Of a stretch of DNA of 64,000 nucleotides, positions 1-8,619 are shown piece after piece (within the stretch, counting starts at the first letter, position 1; every line of letters begins with the position of its first letter). Position numbers and translations under genes: made by a program. Source of the stretch: Methylorubrum rhodesianum. GTDB lineage: Bacteria > Pseudomonadota > Alphaproteobacteria > Rhizobiales > Beijerinckiaceae. The stretch spans positions 1 to 64,000 of the forward strand of contig NZ_JACHOS010000021.1 in assembly GCF_014199985.1 (NCBI RefSeq), written 5' to 3'. Under the pieces are notes generated by a model. That model worked only from the letters and a program-made list of their open reading frames with translations. It was not told the DNA's origin and did no database searches.

Positions 1-542
1 ATCACGGCCGCCGCGCGGGCATCCTCGGCGCCGATGACGATGCGGTCGGGGCGCTTGAAGTCGCCGATGGCGGCGCCCTCGCGCAGGAATTCGGGATTGG
101 AGGCGACGCCGACATCGAGGTCGGGGCGGGCCTCGCGCAGGATGCGCTCGACCTCGTCGCCGGTGCCGACCGGCACGGTCGACTTGGTGACGACCACGGC
201 ATAGCCGGTGAGCGCCTCGGCGATCTCACGTGCCGCGGCGTAGACGTAGGAGAGGTCGGCAAAGCCGTCGCCGCGGCGGGACGGCGTGCCGACGGCGATG
301 AACACGGCCTGGGCCTGCGCGACGGCGGGCTTGAGATCGGTGGAGAAGGCCAGCCGCCTCTGGCGGACGTTTTCGGCCACCAGGGTGTCGAGGCCGGGCT
401 CGTAGATCGGCATGCGGCCCTCGTTGAGGGCGGCGATCTTGTCCGGATCCTTGTCGATGCAGACGACCTCGTGGCCGAAATCGGCCAGGCAGGCGCCCGA
501 GACCAAGCCGACATAGCCCGAGCCTATCATCGCGATGCGCAT
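1..542 (-). CDS. ugd: UDP-glucose 6-dehydrogenase, N-terminal part (cut by window edge)
   Basis: The first 180 codons of a nucleotide-sugar dehydrogenase that oxidises UDP-glucose to UDP-glucuronate with NAD for capsule or exopolysaccharide synthesis. The protein starts MRIAMIGSGYVGLVSG, so the GxGxxG NAD-binding loop lies at residues 7-12, followed by the acidic strand end HEVVCIDKD. Later come the family motifs VFIAVGTPS, VVTKSTVPVGT and ASNPEFLREGAAIGDF, the last being the substrate-loop signature of the UDP-glucose/GDP-mannose dehydrogenase family. The ATG at 542-540 is the natural family start. The C-terminal domain and catalytic cysteine lie outside the window. The next genes on the same strand upstream are glycosyltransferase-type genes, which fits a polysaccharide locus. 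GDP-mannose dehydrogenase is less likely from the motif wording. Confidence 0.93.
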   Translation of the reverse strand, partial: MRIAMIGSGYVGLVSGACLADFGHEVVCIDKDPDKIAALNEGRMPIYEPGLDTLVAENVRQRRLAFSTDLKPAVAQAQAVFIAVGTPSRRGDGFADLSYVYAAAREIAEALTGYAVVVTKSTVPVGTGDEVERILREARPDLDVGVASNPEFLREGAAIGDFKRPDRIVIGAEDARAAAV

Positions 543-664
543 CGATGTCCCCGCTCGGCCGACCGGATCAGGTCCGGTTTGTTGCGGTGCAGTGTAGCCC
601 GGTTCGAGGCCTGCGCAAACCGGCGCCCCGCGCGGCGGTCGCGCGGTGGTCGCTGGAGGGCGAT

Positions 665-2842
665 CTACAGCCGGTAATGCGCCGCGGCCCGGGAAAAATT
701 CGGATTGTAGTACGGGTCGGCCCGCAGGACCGGCTCCCAACGCTCGCGCATCACCCGCGACTCGGCCTCGAAGCGGGCGCACTTCTCCGGGGTGTCCTCG
801 GCGCCCCGGCTCTTCGATTCGTGGTGGACGAGGCGGGCATGCGGCGTCCAGACGATGCGGTACCCCGCCGCGCGGATCCTGAGGCACAGATCCACGTCGT
901 TGAAGGCGACCGCCAGATGCGCGGCGTCGAAGCCGCCGACCTCGGAGAAGACGTCGGCCCGCGTCGCGAGGCAGGCGCCGGTCACCGCCGAAGCCTCCTG
1001 CGAGAGCATCATCCGCGCGAAGTAGCCCGGCGCGTCGCCCGGCAGGCCGAGATGGCTGTGGCCGGCGATGCCGCCGATGCCGAGGACGATCCCGCCGTGC
1101 TGGATCGTGCCGTCGGGGTAGAGGAGTTTCGCGCCGACCGCGCCGATCTCCGGGTCGCTCGCGATCGCGGCGAGTTCGGTGAGCCAGCCCGGCTCCAGCA
1201 CCTCGATGTCGTTGTTGAGGAACAGAAGGATCGATCCCCGCGCCGCCGCCGCGCCGCGATTCGACAGATCGGAGAAGTTGAACGGACCCGGCGCGGACAG
1301 CACGCGCAGGCGCGGCTCTGCGGCGTAGCGCGCGAACAGATCCCGCGTCGCCGGCTCGGTGCTGCCGTTGTCGACGACGACGACGTCGAGCGCCGGGTAG
1401 TCGGTGCGCGCGAACAGCCCGTCGAGGACGACGCCGAGCAGTTCCGCCCGGTCGCGGGTCGGAATCACGACCGAGACGAGGGGCGGCGGTTCCGGCAGGG
1501 GGCGCACCAGCCGGTTGAATCCCTGCTCTCCGCGCTCGGCCCGGGCGCCCCGGCGCGAAGCCACCTCGGCGAGCGCCCGCAGGCGGGCATCCTCGGCCCG
1601 CGCGAGCGCCCGGTCGGAGAAGGTGCCGGAGCCGGCCGCCGCCCGCCAGTGATAGAGAACCTTGGGGAGGTGGCGCACGCGGGCGCGGTCGAGCCCCTCG
1701 GTCAGGCGCAGAAGCAGGTCGTGATCCTGGCTTCCCTCGAAGCCGGGCCGTAGGCCGCCGAGCCGGCGCAGCGTCTCCGTGCGGACCACGCAGAGATGGT
1801 TCACGTAGTTCTGGGCCCACAGCAGCTCGCGGTCGTAGCCCGCCTTGAAATGCGGCTCGAAGCGGCGGCCGCGGCCGTCGACCTTGTCCTCGTCGGTGTA
1901 GATCAGCTCCAGGTCCGGGTCGGCCCGCACCGCCGCGGCCACCTCGAACAGGGCGTTCTCGGCGAGGAGGTCGTCGTGGTCGAGGAAGGCGGCGTAGGCG
2001 CCGCTCGCGAGGCTCAGGGCCTCGTTGGTCGCGCGGGCGATGTGGCCGTTCTCCGGCCGGCGTACGCAGCGGATGCGCGGCTCCTCGCGCGCGTGGCGGG
2101 CGATCAGCCGCGGGATGCGCGGATCGGTGGAGGCGTCGTCGGCGATGCAGAGTTCCCAGGCCGGGTAGATCTGGCTGCGCACCGAGCGGATCGCCGCCTC
2201 CAGCACGCGCGGATCGGGATCGTGCACGGGCATCAGGACGGAGATGAGCGGGCGCGCCTCCCAGCCCGCGATCTCGGCGCGGATCCGCGCGCGCTCCGCC
2301 GTCGTGAGCCGGTCGAACCGCGCGATCCAGGCGGCGTAGCCGGTCTCGGCCCGGTGCGCGAGCGCGCGCGCGATCATCCCGCGGGCGCGGACCTTCAGCC
2401 CGAGGACGCGCCAGTAGACCGCTTGCGCGGTCAGGCCGGGCTGGCGCAGGCCGGCCCGCGCGACGATTCCGAGACGTCCGCGGCGGGCGATCGTGATGGC
2501 ATGCAGCCGGAAGGGGTCGGTCCGCGACAGGGCCGTCAGACGCAAGGTCGCGACATCCGACGGCAGCCGGCCGGTCCAGGCGAAGGCGTCGCCGCCGAGC
2601 GGCTCCTCGACCAGCGCCACGCTCGCACCGTCGCCCGAGACCGCGCTGAGGAGGGCGCGGGCAATGCCGCCGCTGCCGGCATCGCGCCACGTCACGCTGA
2701 CCCAGGCACCGCCGAGGCCGGCGCCGGCAAGATCGATGCGCAAGTCGGCTCCGTCCGCGCCCGTCGCCGGCAGCGGACGGCCTGCGAGCGTCGGCTCGAG
2801 CGGCGACGTGAGCCTCGCCTGGGGCCCGGCCCGCTCCGCCAT
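665..2842 (-). CDS. Two-domain family 2 glycosyltransferase
   Basis: A 725-residue protein with two tandem GT2 (GT-A fold) domains after an N-terminal segment of about 195 residues of unknown role. Domain 1 begins near residue 199 (LISVLMPVHDP) with acidic motifs DDAST (235-239) and LDHDD (about 288). Domain 2 begins near 455 (LVSVVIPTRDR) with DNGST (491-495) and the DxD-like LNNDIEV (about 542). No transmembrane segment is obvious, so it probably acts on the cytoplasmic face. Tandem GT2 enzymes commonly build O-antigen or rhamnan-type polymers by adding sugars from activated nucleotides; the exact sugar cannot be read here. The ATG at 2842 sits 6 bases after the stop of the upstream gene, so the two are likely co-transcribed. 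Confidence 0.9.
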   Translation of the reverse strand: MAERAGPQARLTSPLEPTLAGRPLPATGADGADLRIDLAGAGLGGAWVSVTWRDAGSGGIARALLSAVSGDGASVALVEEPLGGDAFAWTGRLPSDVATLRLTALSRTDPFRLHAITIARRGRLGIVARAGLRQPGLTAQAVYWRVLGLKVRARGMIARALAHRAETGYAAWIARFDRLTTAERARIRAEIAGWEARPLISVLMPVHDPDPRVLEAAIRSVRSQIYPAWELCIADDASTDPRIPRLIARHAREEPRIRCVRRPENGHIARATNEALSLASGAYAAFLDHDDLLAENALFEVAAAVRADPDLELIYTDEDKVDGRGRRFEPHFKAGYDRELLWAQNYVNHLCVVRTETLRRLGGLRPGFEGSQDHDLLLRLTEGLDRARVRHLPKVLYHWRAAAGSGTFSDRALARAEDARLRALAEVASRRGARAERGEQGFNRLVRPLPEPPPLVSVVIPTRDRAELLGVVLDGLFARTDYPALDVVVVDNGSTEPATRDLFARYAAEPRLRVLSAPGPFNFSDLSNRGAAAARGSILLFLNNDIEVLEPGWLTELAAIASDPEIGAVGAKLLYPDGTIQHGGIVLGIGGIAGHSHLGLPGDAPGYFARMMLSQEASAVTGACLATRADVFSEVGGFDAAHLAVAFNDVDLCLRIRAAGYRIVWTPHARLVHHESKSRGAEDTPEKCARFEAESRVMRERWEPVLRADPYYNPNFSRAAAHYRL

Positions 2843-2848
2843 CGCCGC

Positions 2849-3895
2849 TCAGGCCTCCCAGTTCTTCGAGACGGATGCCCGCACCGCGTCGCTCAGCACC
2901 GTATCGTAGACGACCATGTCGCGGGCGAACCGCATCCCGCGCAGCAGCTCGGCGAGCGCCAGCGTCTCGTTCGGGATCGGCAGCGGCAGCGGTAGCGGGG
3001 CCTCGATCCCGATATGGTGGAACACCGAGGCCATGAAGGCCTCGAAGTAGTCGCGGTGGCCGACGACGTCGATGCGCGACAGAACCTCGACGGCGATGAT
3101 GGAACTGCCCGGCATCAGCCGGTCCTCCGGCACGTGGGTGCTGAGCTGGCGGGTCAGGGGGTTGTAGAGCAGGTGATAGGCCGGCTCCGGCATCATCCGG
3201 AACAGCCGCTTCAGGCTCTTCACGTCGGTGAAATCGTAATCGAGAGTGAAGGCCGCCGCCTCGACGAGGTTGCCGAGGCGCCATTGCTGGTCCGCGTTGG
3301 CGGCGATGCTCGCCCGCTCGCGCAGCCAGTACAGGCGGCTGGCCAACTCCACGAAGGGATCGTGGACGAGCAGCATGGTGAGCGCGCCGCTCTGGACGAA
3401 GTGCCCCTCGTAGCGCGGGAAGATGATCGAACCGGCCATCAGGCAGGAATCGAGCGTCACGGTGTCGAACATCGCCCGCAGGATCTCGTCCGGAAACCGG
3501 CCGATCCCGAAATACGATTGCCGGAAATAGGGGTAGAGCGCGGTCTGGATCACCGTCTCCGGGCGGATATGCCCGTTGAGCAGGATGACCTTCTTGTCGG
3601 TCAGGCCCTCGCGCGGCAGCCGCCGGTAGATCAGCACGTTGGTGTCGACGTCGTAGATCTCGAGCCGCTCGATTCCGGCCAGACCCGGCACGTCGGTCTC
3701 GCGGATCTCGAAATGGCACTGGCCGGTCGCGTGCCAGCCGAACTTGATGAAGTTCGGGTCGGAGTGGATCGCGGAGACCTCCGCCACCCGGCGGCCCTCG
3801 ATGCAGACGGAGACCCGGCTGATCGCCTGCGGGTTGTCCGGCACCACCCAGCCCCGGATCACGTCGCCCTCGTCGGACGATAGGAGAAACCGCAT
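2849..3895 (-). CDS. Conserved hypothetical protein linked to polysaccharide genes
   Basis: A 348-residue protein I do not recognise. The N-terminal third (about 1-110) looks like a beta-rich module (VIRGWVVPDNPQ, VSVCIEGRRVAEV), similar in style to the N-terminal segment found in many glycosyltransferase-associated proteins. The middle contains VILLNGHIRPETVIQ and LLVHDPFVELASRLYWL, which recall sulfotransferase/nucleotide-binding-type proteins, but no complete phosphosulfate-binding loop is seen, so no activity is assigned. There is no signal peptide. It lies 6 bases upstream of the double GT2 gene on the same strand, and a role in making or decorating the same surface polymer is inferred from position only. 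Confidence 0.75.
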   Translation of the reverse strand: MRFLLSSDEGDVIRGWVVPDNPQAISRVSVCIEGRRVAEVSAIHSDPNFIKFGWHATGQCHFEIRETDVPGLAGIERLEIYDVDTNVLIYRRLPREGLTDKKVILLNGHIRPETVIQTALYPYFRQSYFGIGRFPDEILRAMFDTVTLDSCLMAGSIIFPRYEGHFVQSGALTMLLVHDPFVELASRLYWLRERASIAANADQQWRLGNLVEAAAFTLDYDFTDVKSLKRLFRMMPEPAYHLLYNPLTRQLSTHVPEDRLMPGSSIIAVEVLSRIDVVGHRDYFEAFMASVFHHIGIEAPLPLPLPIPNETLALAELLRGMRFARDMVVYDTVLSDAVRASVSKNWEA

Positions 3896-4208
3896 CCTTG
3901 CTTGCCGTCCTCGGTCCCGTGCCGGTCCGTACGCTCGGTCTGTGCCACCCTGTGCGCCGGCCGCGCGCGCCTCGTCGAGACGTCATGAGGCCGCCGTGCC
4001 GGCGCCGGAGCGGCGACCCTACGTTCCGCCGCGCTGTCTTAGCCGATTTTTGCCGCTCGGGTGCAATGGGGACGCCGTCGCGCGGGCGGCGCCCCGCGCC
4101 TTTCGACGAATGGTGTCAGATTCCGCCAAGGTCCCGCTTGCGGAGCCGGCCGGCACCGGCTATAGCCGCGGCCTCGCAGGACGCCGGGGCCACCCGGAAG
4201 ACCTGCCG
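3896..4208. other. Intergenic region, no gene seen
   Basis: About 310 bases between the start of the hypothetical polysaccharide gene (minus strand) and tRNA-Val (plus strand). Open frames here have arginine/alanine-rich, low-information translations and are judged spurious. It must hold promoters for both directions, but no clear -35/-10 pair was identified. Confidence 0.6.
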
Positions 4209-4283
4209 GGGCGCGTAGCTCAGCGGGAGAGCACTACCTTGACATGGTAGGGGTCACAGGTTCGATCCCTGTCGCGCCCACCA
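4209..4283 (+). tRNA. tRNA-Val (anticodon GAC)
   Basis: A full cloverleaf can be drawn. The acceptor stem GGGCGCG at 4209-4215 pairs with CGCGCCC at 4273-4279, and an encoded A-CCA end follows at 4280-4283. The D-arm is GCTC...GAGC. The anticodon stem CTACC/GGTAG encloses the loop TTGACAT, giving anticodon GAC for valine codon GUC. The T-arm holds GTTCGATCC. A terminator hairpin follows at 4315. tRNA 3' ends are common integration sites, but no integrase is nearby. Confidence 0.97.
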
Positions 4284-4314
4284 TCTCCGCCAGACGCAGA
4301 TGGACGATGAGACC

Positions 4315-4343
4315 AAGGCTCCGGAGACGGGGCCTTTTTCTTT
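4315..4343 (+). terminator. Rho-independent terminator after tRNA-Val
   Basis: Arms AAGGCTCC (4315-4322) and GGGGCCTT (4329-4336) pair around a 6-nt loop with one G-U pair, and the T-rich run TTTTTCTTT follows. It lies 32 bases after the tRNA. Confidence 0.85.
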
Positions 4344-4458
4344 GTCCGAATTCTTTTCTGAACGACTCGCCGGTTCGTGCGTGGCTGCCGCGCCGACGCG
4401 GCCGAGCGCCCCGCGTCGGACGAGGGGCCCGGGCCTGAGCCCGCCGGCAGCCCGCTTC

Positions 4459-4492
4459 CAAAAAGGAAAGCCCCACCGTTTCCGGCGGGGCT
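4459..4492 (-). terminator. Rho-independent terminator of oxlT
   Basis: Read on the minus strand, arms AGCCCCGCCG and CGGTGGGGCT form a 10-bp stem with one G-U pair and a short loop, then TTTCCTTTTT. It is about 45 bases past the oxlT stop codon. Confidence 0.85.
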
Positions 4493-4536
4493 CTCCGAAC
4501 CTCGGTCTCCGGTCCCGGGGGACCGGAGGGGCATGA

Positions 4537-5835
4537 TCAGGCGTGGGCGAGGGCCGCGTTCGGCACCGCCGCGTTGTTGTTGAGGTGGTGCTGCTTCAGC
4601 ATCGGCCGCAGGACGGCCACCGCCAGCGCCGCCGCGATCAGGTCCATCGTCGCCACGGTGTAGAGCACCGTCGACCAGGTACCCGTCGCCTGCATGATCA
4701 GGTTGCCGACCGGCACGAACAGCGCGGCGAAACCCTTGGCGCAGTAGAGGACGCCGTAGATCTTGCCGATGTGCTTCGAGCCGAAGGTGTCCGCGGCGGT
4801 GGCGCTGAACAGCGAGTACACTTCGCCCCAGGCCAGGAACACGATGCCGGACAGGATCACGAAGGCCCAGGGGTTGGAGCCGAAGTAACCCAGCGCCACG
4901 ATGCCGATGCCTTCCATCGCGAAGGCGATGAACATCGTCTTCTCGCGGCCGATCCGGTCGGAGATCCAGCCGAACAGCGGACGCGAGATGCCGTTCATGA
5001 CGCGGTCGAGCATCAGGGCGAAGGGCAGCGCCGCCATGGCGAAGAAGTACAGGTTCACCTGGAAGTTCTTCACGCCGAGGTCGGTCGCGATGACGCCGAG
5101 CTGCGCCACGGCCATCAGGCCGCCGGTCACCGTGCAGGTGAACATGAGCAGCATGACGTAGAAGACCGGCGTGCGCAGGGCCTCACCGAGGGTGTAGTCG
5201 CGGCGGGTCTGCAGAACCTTGGTCGAGAACTTGACCTCGTCCTTGGCCGGCGAGCGCATGAACAGGGAGGCCAGGATGATGACCGAGCCCTGGATCAGGC
5301 CGAAGGTGAAGAAGGCCTGGGCGTAGCTGCCGGCATCGATCATCTTGGCGATCGGGATGATCGTCAGCGCCGAGCCCGCGCCGTAGCCGCCCGCGGTGAG
5401 ACCGACGGCGAGGCCGCGCTTGTCCGGGAACCACTTCAGGGCGTTGTTGATGCAGGTGGCGTAGACGCAGCCGACGCCGATGCCGCCGAGGACGGAGCCG
5501 AGATAGAACCCGCTCAGCGAGGTCGCGTAGGAGTTCACGACCCAGGCCGCGCCGGTCATCAGACCGCCGAACATCACGACACGGCTCGGGCCGTACTTGT
5601 CGATGAAGTAGCCCTCGATCGGGGTCAGCCAGGTCTGGACGACGACGAAGATCGTGAAGGCGACCTGGATCGCGGCGCGATCCCAGCCGAAGGTTTTCTG
5701 AATTTCAGGGACGAACAGGGTCCAGGCGTACTGAATGTTGGCCGCAGCCACCATGCAGACGACACCAAGGACAATTTGAAGCCATCGGTTCGACGATACG
5801 ACCGGTTGATCCGGGGCAGTAGACGATAGTGCCAT
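4537..5835 (-). CDS. oxlT: MFS oxalate/formate antiporter (OxlT family)
   Basis: A 432-residue, 12-helix major facilitator carrier that exchanges oxalate for formate across the inner membrane. The start is set at 5835 (MALSSTAPDQ) because GAGGGAG lies a few bases upstream; an in-frame ATG 8 codons earlier lacks this. Motifs include the first helix VLGVVCMVAAANIQYAWTLF, DKYGPSR between helices 2 and 3, and WISDRIGREKTMF in the middle loop, the typical MFS repeat. Length and wording match OxlT-type antiporters from oxalate-using Methylobacterium. No formyl-CoA transferase or oxalyl-CoA decarboxylase gene is adjacent. Two TTGGTATGC direct repeats lie upstream (5976-5998) and may be a regulator site. 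The substrate is inferred from family resemblance; a related monocarboxylate carrier is possible. Confidence 0.88.
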   Translation of the reverse strand: MALSSTAPDQPVVSSNRWLQIVLGVVCMVAAANIQYAWTLFVPEIQKTFGWDRAAIQVAFTIFVVVQTWLTPIEGYFIDKYGPSRVVMFGGLMTGAAWVVNSYATSLSGFYLGSVLGGIGVGCVYATCINNALKWFPDKRGLAVGLTAGGYGAGSALTIIPIAKMIDAGSYAQAFFTFGLIQGSVIILASLFMRSPAKDEVKFSTKVLQTRRDYTLGEALRTPVFYVMLLMFTCTVTGGLMAVAQLGVIATDLGVKNFQVNLYFFAMAALPFALMLDRVMNGISRPLFGWISDRIGREKTMFIAFAMEGIGIVALGYFGSNPWAFVILSGIVFLAWGEVYSLFSATAADTFGSKHIGKIYGVLYCAKGFAALFVPVGNLIMQATGTWSTVLYTVATMDLIAAALAVAVLRPMLKQHHLNNNAAVPNAALAHA

Positions 5836-6457
5836 GAGCGTGCTCCCTCGTGCCTGCACAGACGTGAAGGCTTGTTGTGTAGGTTAGGCGTGTTGCTCTT
5901 GAGAAGCGTCAGTGCAGGGTTGTTGCGATTCCTTCCTCTGCCGGTCGGATCCGAGGGCCGGTCTCCTCCCAGGCATTGGTATGCATTATTTGGTATGCCA
6001 GGCATGCAGGCAAGCGAAATAATGCCCAATCTGACACGAAAGTGAGGGAGCGAAAGGATGAAACGCTGGAACCCCACGGAAATCTGCCTCGACGGCCGGC
6101 GAAATCCGCCGAACGGCGGCAGGCCAACGGCGCCCTCGGTGCGGCCAAGCCGTGGCCGAGCGGAAGACCCCTTCGCGACGGCGTCTTCGGGTCGTCTTCC
6201 AGACAGCTTCGCCGGATGGTGAGGCCCGGGCACCGTTACGCTCGAACTGCGATGAAATAGTCACATCTCGAGCGATTCGTCTTCCCGGGGTTGATCGTCT
6301 CGGCGCACTCGCTCGCGCGCCCGGTCAGGCGCCGATCTTGCTTGGCCGCGCGGCGGGAGCGGACGCCAAGGCGCCGCAGCATATCGTCCCGCAGCAAATC
6401 ACCTCGACAGGGCGGCCGATCCTTGCATCCTGTCGGGCGAGGCCAAGGAGCCAGTCG
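5836..6457. other. Divergent regulatory region between oxlT and eutB
   Basis: About 620 bases without a supported gene. It serves both the minus-strand antiporter and plus-strand eutBC. It contains a relatively AT-rich segment around 5970-6050 with repeated GGTATGC elements. The open frame that extends eutB upstream to 6152 is rejected because a good ribosome-binding site marks 6458. Confidence 0.6.
5976..6000. promoter_or_regulatory. Direct repeats TTGGTATGC, possible GntR-type operator
   Basis: TTGGTATGC occurs at 5976-5984 and again at 5990-5998, a 14-base period. The second copy sits in the near-palindrome TGGTATGCCA (5991-6000), with GGCATGC nearby. TGG...CCA half-sites are typical of FadR/GntR regulators. 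It lies about 140 bases upstream of the oxlT start. The regulator is unknown; the sites are seen, the function is inferred. Confidence 0.4.
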
Positions 6458-7840
6458 ATGCCCTATCGCCACACCGTCGGTCCCAGAACCCACGTCTTCG
6501 CCGATCTGGCGACGCTGATGGCGAAGGCGACCCCGGTGCGCTCCGGCGACTGCCTGGCGGGCATCGCCGCCGAATCGGCCGAGGAGAACATGGCCGCGCG
6601 CTGGTGCCTCGCCGAGGTGCCGCTCAGGGAGATCCTGTCGCGTCCGCTGATTCCCTACGAGGAGGACGACGTCACCCGCCTGATTCTCGACGACCACAAC
6701 GAGACGGCTTTTGCCGAGATCGCCGGTCTGACGGTCGGGGATTTCCGCGAGTTCCTGCTCACGGCCTCGTCCGAGACCCTGGCGCGTATTGCGCCGGGCG
6801 TGACGCCGGAGATCGCCGCGGCGGTGAGCAAGATCATGCGCAATCAGGATCTGATCCTGGTCGCCCGCAAGTGCCGGGTGGTCACGCGGTTTCGCAACAC
6901 GATCGGCCTGCCCGGGACGCTCGCGGTGCGGCTCCAGCCCAACCATCCGACCGATGATCCGGCGGGCGTCACCGCCTCGATCCTCGACGGTCTCGCCTAT
7001 GGCTGCGGCGATGCGGTGATCGGCATCAACCCGGTCTCCGATTCGATCCAGACCATGGCCAGCCTGCTCAGCCTGTTCGACAGCATCATCGGCCGACTGG
7101 AAATTCCGACCCAGGCCTGCGTGCTCACCCACGTCACCACCACGCTCGATGCGATGAATCGCGGCCTGCCGGTCGATCTGGTGTTCCAGTCGATCGCGGG
7201 GACGCAGCGGGCCAATGCCAGCTTCGGCGTCACGCTGCCGATCCTGCAGGAGGCGCATGAGGCGGCGCTCGCGCTCAAGCGCGGCACGCTCGGCGACAAC
7301 GTGATGTATTTCGAGACCGGCCAGGGTTCGGCGCTCTCGGCCGACGCCCATCACGGCATCGACCAGCAGACCCTGGAGGCGCGCGCCTACGCCGTCGCCC
7401 GGCGCTACCGGCCGCTCCTGGTCAACACCGTGGTCGGCTTCATCGGCCCGGAATATCTCTACAACGGCAAGGAGATCATCCGCGCCGGGCTGGAAGATCA
7501 TTTCTGCGGCAAGCTGATGGGCGTGCCGCTCGGGGTCGACGTCTGCTACACCAACCATGCCGAGGCCGATCAGGACGACATGGACACGCTGCTGACCCTG
7601 CTCGGGGCGGCGGGCTGCACCTACGTGATGGGCATTCCCGGTGCCGACGACGTGATGCTGAACTACCAGTCCACCTCCTTCCACGATCAGCTCTACATCC
7701 GTGAGGTGCTGGGCCTGAGGCGGGCGCCCGAATTCGAGGAATGGCTCGCCCGGATCGGTCTCACCGACGCGAACGGCGCGCTTCTGCCCGGCGGGGCCGA
7801 GGCCCGCCTGCTCACCGCCGCCCCGGAGCTGGCCGCATGA
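6458..7840 (+). CDS. eutB: Ethanolamine ammonia-lyase, large subunit
   Basis: A 460-residue catalytic subunit of the adenosylcobalamin-dependent lyase that splits ethanolamine to acetaldehyde and ammonia. The start at 6458 (MPYRHTVGPRTHVFADL) is preceded by AAGGAG at 6445-6450, and the length agrees with the family (about 450-460). Recognisable segments include DCLAGIAAESAEENMAAR, the TIM-barrel stretches GDAVIGINPVSDS and YFETGQGSALSADAHHG, and PLGVDVCYTNHAEADQDDMD near the C-terminus. It overlaps eutC by four bases (ATGA), so translation is coupled. No microcompartment shell genes are present, so this is a free cytosolic enzyme, probably for using ethanolamine as a nitrogen or carbon source. 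Confidence 0.97.
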   Translation: MPYRHTVGPRTHVFADLATLMAKATPVRSGDCLAGIAAESAEENMAARWCLAEVPLREILSRPLIPYEEDDVTRLILDDHNETAFAEIAGLTVGDFREFLLTASSETLARIAPGVTPEIAAAVSKIMRNQDLILVARKCRVVTRFRNTIGLPGTLAVRLQPNHPTDDPAGVTASILDGLAYGCGDAVIGINPVSDSIQTMASLLSLFDSIIGRLEIPTQACVLTHVTTTLDAMNRGLPVDLVFQSIAGTQRANASFGVTLPILQEAHEAALALKRGTLGDNVMYFETGQGSALSADAHHGIDQQTLEARAYAVARRYRPLLVNTVVGFIGPEYLYNGKEIIRAGLEDHFCGKLMGVPLGVDVCYTNHAEADQDDMDTLLTLLGAAGCTYVMGIPGADDVMLNYQSTSFHDQLYIREVLGLRRAPEFEEWLARIGLTDANGALLPGGAEARLLTAAPELAA

Positions 7841-8619
7841 GCACGCAGACCGATCCCCTCTGGCAGCGGCTCGCCCGCCTCACCCCCGCCCGGATCGGCC
7901 TCGGCCGCGCCGGCGCCGGCCTGCCGACCCGCGAGGTGCTGAAGTTCGGTCTCGCCCACGCCCAGGCGCGCGACGCCGTCCACACGCCGATGGATGCCGC
8001 CGCGATCGCGGAGGCCGTCGAGGCTCTGGGCTGGCCGACCGTGACCGTGACCTCCGGCGCGGAGGACCGCGCGACCTATCTGCGCCGCCCCGATTACGGG
8101 CGCCGCCTCTCGCCGGAGAGCCTGAAGGCCCTCTCCGATTCCGCGGACGGGCCCGTCGACCTCGCTCTGGTCGTCGCCGACGGCCTCTCGGCCCGCGCGG
8201 TCCACGAGGGCGCGGCCGCGCTGCTCGCCGCCTTCAAGCCCCATGCCGAGCGGGCCGGCTGGCGCCTCGCTCCGGTGACCATCGCTACGCAGGCCCGGGT
8301 CGCGCTGGGGGACATGGCCGGGGCTGCACTGCGGGCCCGCGCGGTGGTGGTGGTGATCGGCGAGCGCCCCGGCCTGTCCTCGCCCGACAGCCTCGGCCTC
8401 TACGTCACCTTCGATCCCAGGCCCGGGCGCTCGGATGCGGAGCGAAACTGTATCTCGAACGTCCGCCCGGCGGGCCTCAGTTTCGAGCTCGCCGCGTTCA
8501 AGCTGGACTGGCTGCTGACCCAGGCCTTTTCCCGCGGGCTGACGGGCGTCAACCTGAAGGACGAGAGCGACCGCCTGATCGAGGCGAGCGTCCCCGATCC
8601 TGTGATTCCCCCGCGCTGA
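7837..8619 (+). CDS. eutC: Ethanolamine ammonia-lyase, small subunit
   Basis: A 260-residue small subunit that forms the complex with EutB and contributes to cobalamin binding. It starts MSTQTDPLWQRLARLTPARIGLGRAG; the ARIGLGRAG stretch and the C-terminal FDPRPGRSDAERNCISNVRPAGL, with its invariant arginine and cysteine, are family hallmarks. The start codon overlaps the eutB stop (ATGA). It is shorter than the enterobacterial EutC (about 295), which carries an extra N-terminal segment used for microcompartment targeting; that segment is lacking here, consistent with a cytosolic enzyme. No third gene follows in the operon. Confidence 0.96.
   Translation: MSTQTDPLWQRLARLTPARIGLGRAGAGLPTREVLKFGLAHAQARDAVHTPMDAAAIAEAVEALGWPTVTVTSGAEDRATYLRRPDYGRRLSPESLKALSDSADGPVDLALVVADGLSARAVHEGAAALLAAFKPHAERAGWRLAPVTIATQARVALGDMAGAALRARAVVVVIGERPGLSSPDSLGLYVTFDPRPGRSDAERNCISNVRPAGLSFELAAFKLDWLLTQAFSRGLTGVNLKDESDRLIEASVPDPVIPPR

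Noticed and set aside
4209..4283. tRNA-Val as an integration site of a genomic island
   Set aside because: No integrase or direct repeat of the tRNA 3' end was found within the window.
6152..6457. Upstream extension of eutB
   Set aside because: The extension has no conserved residues, and AAGGAG correctly spaced before 6458 marks the start.
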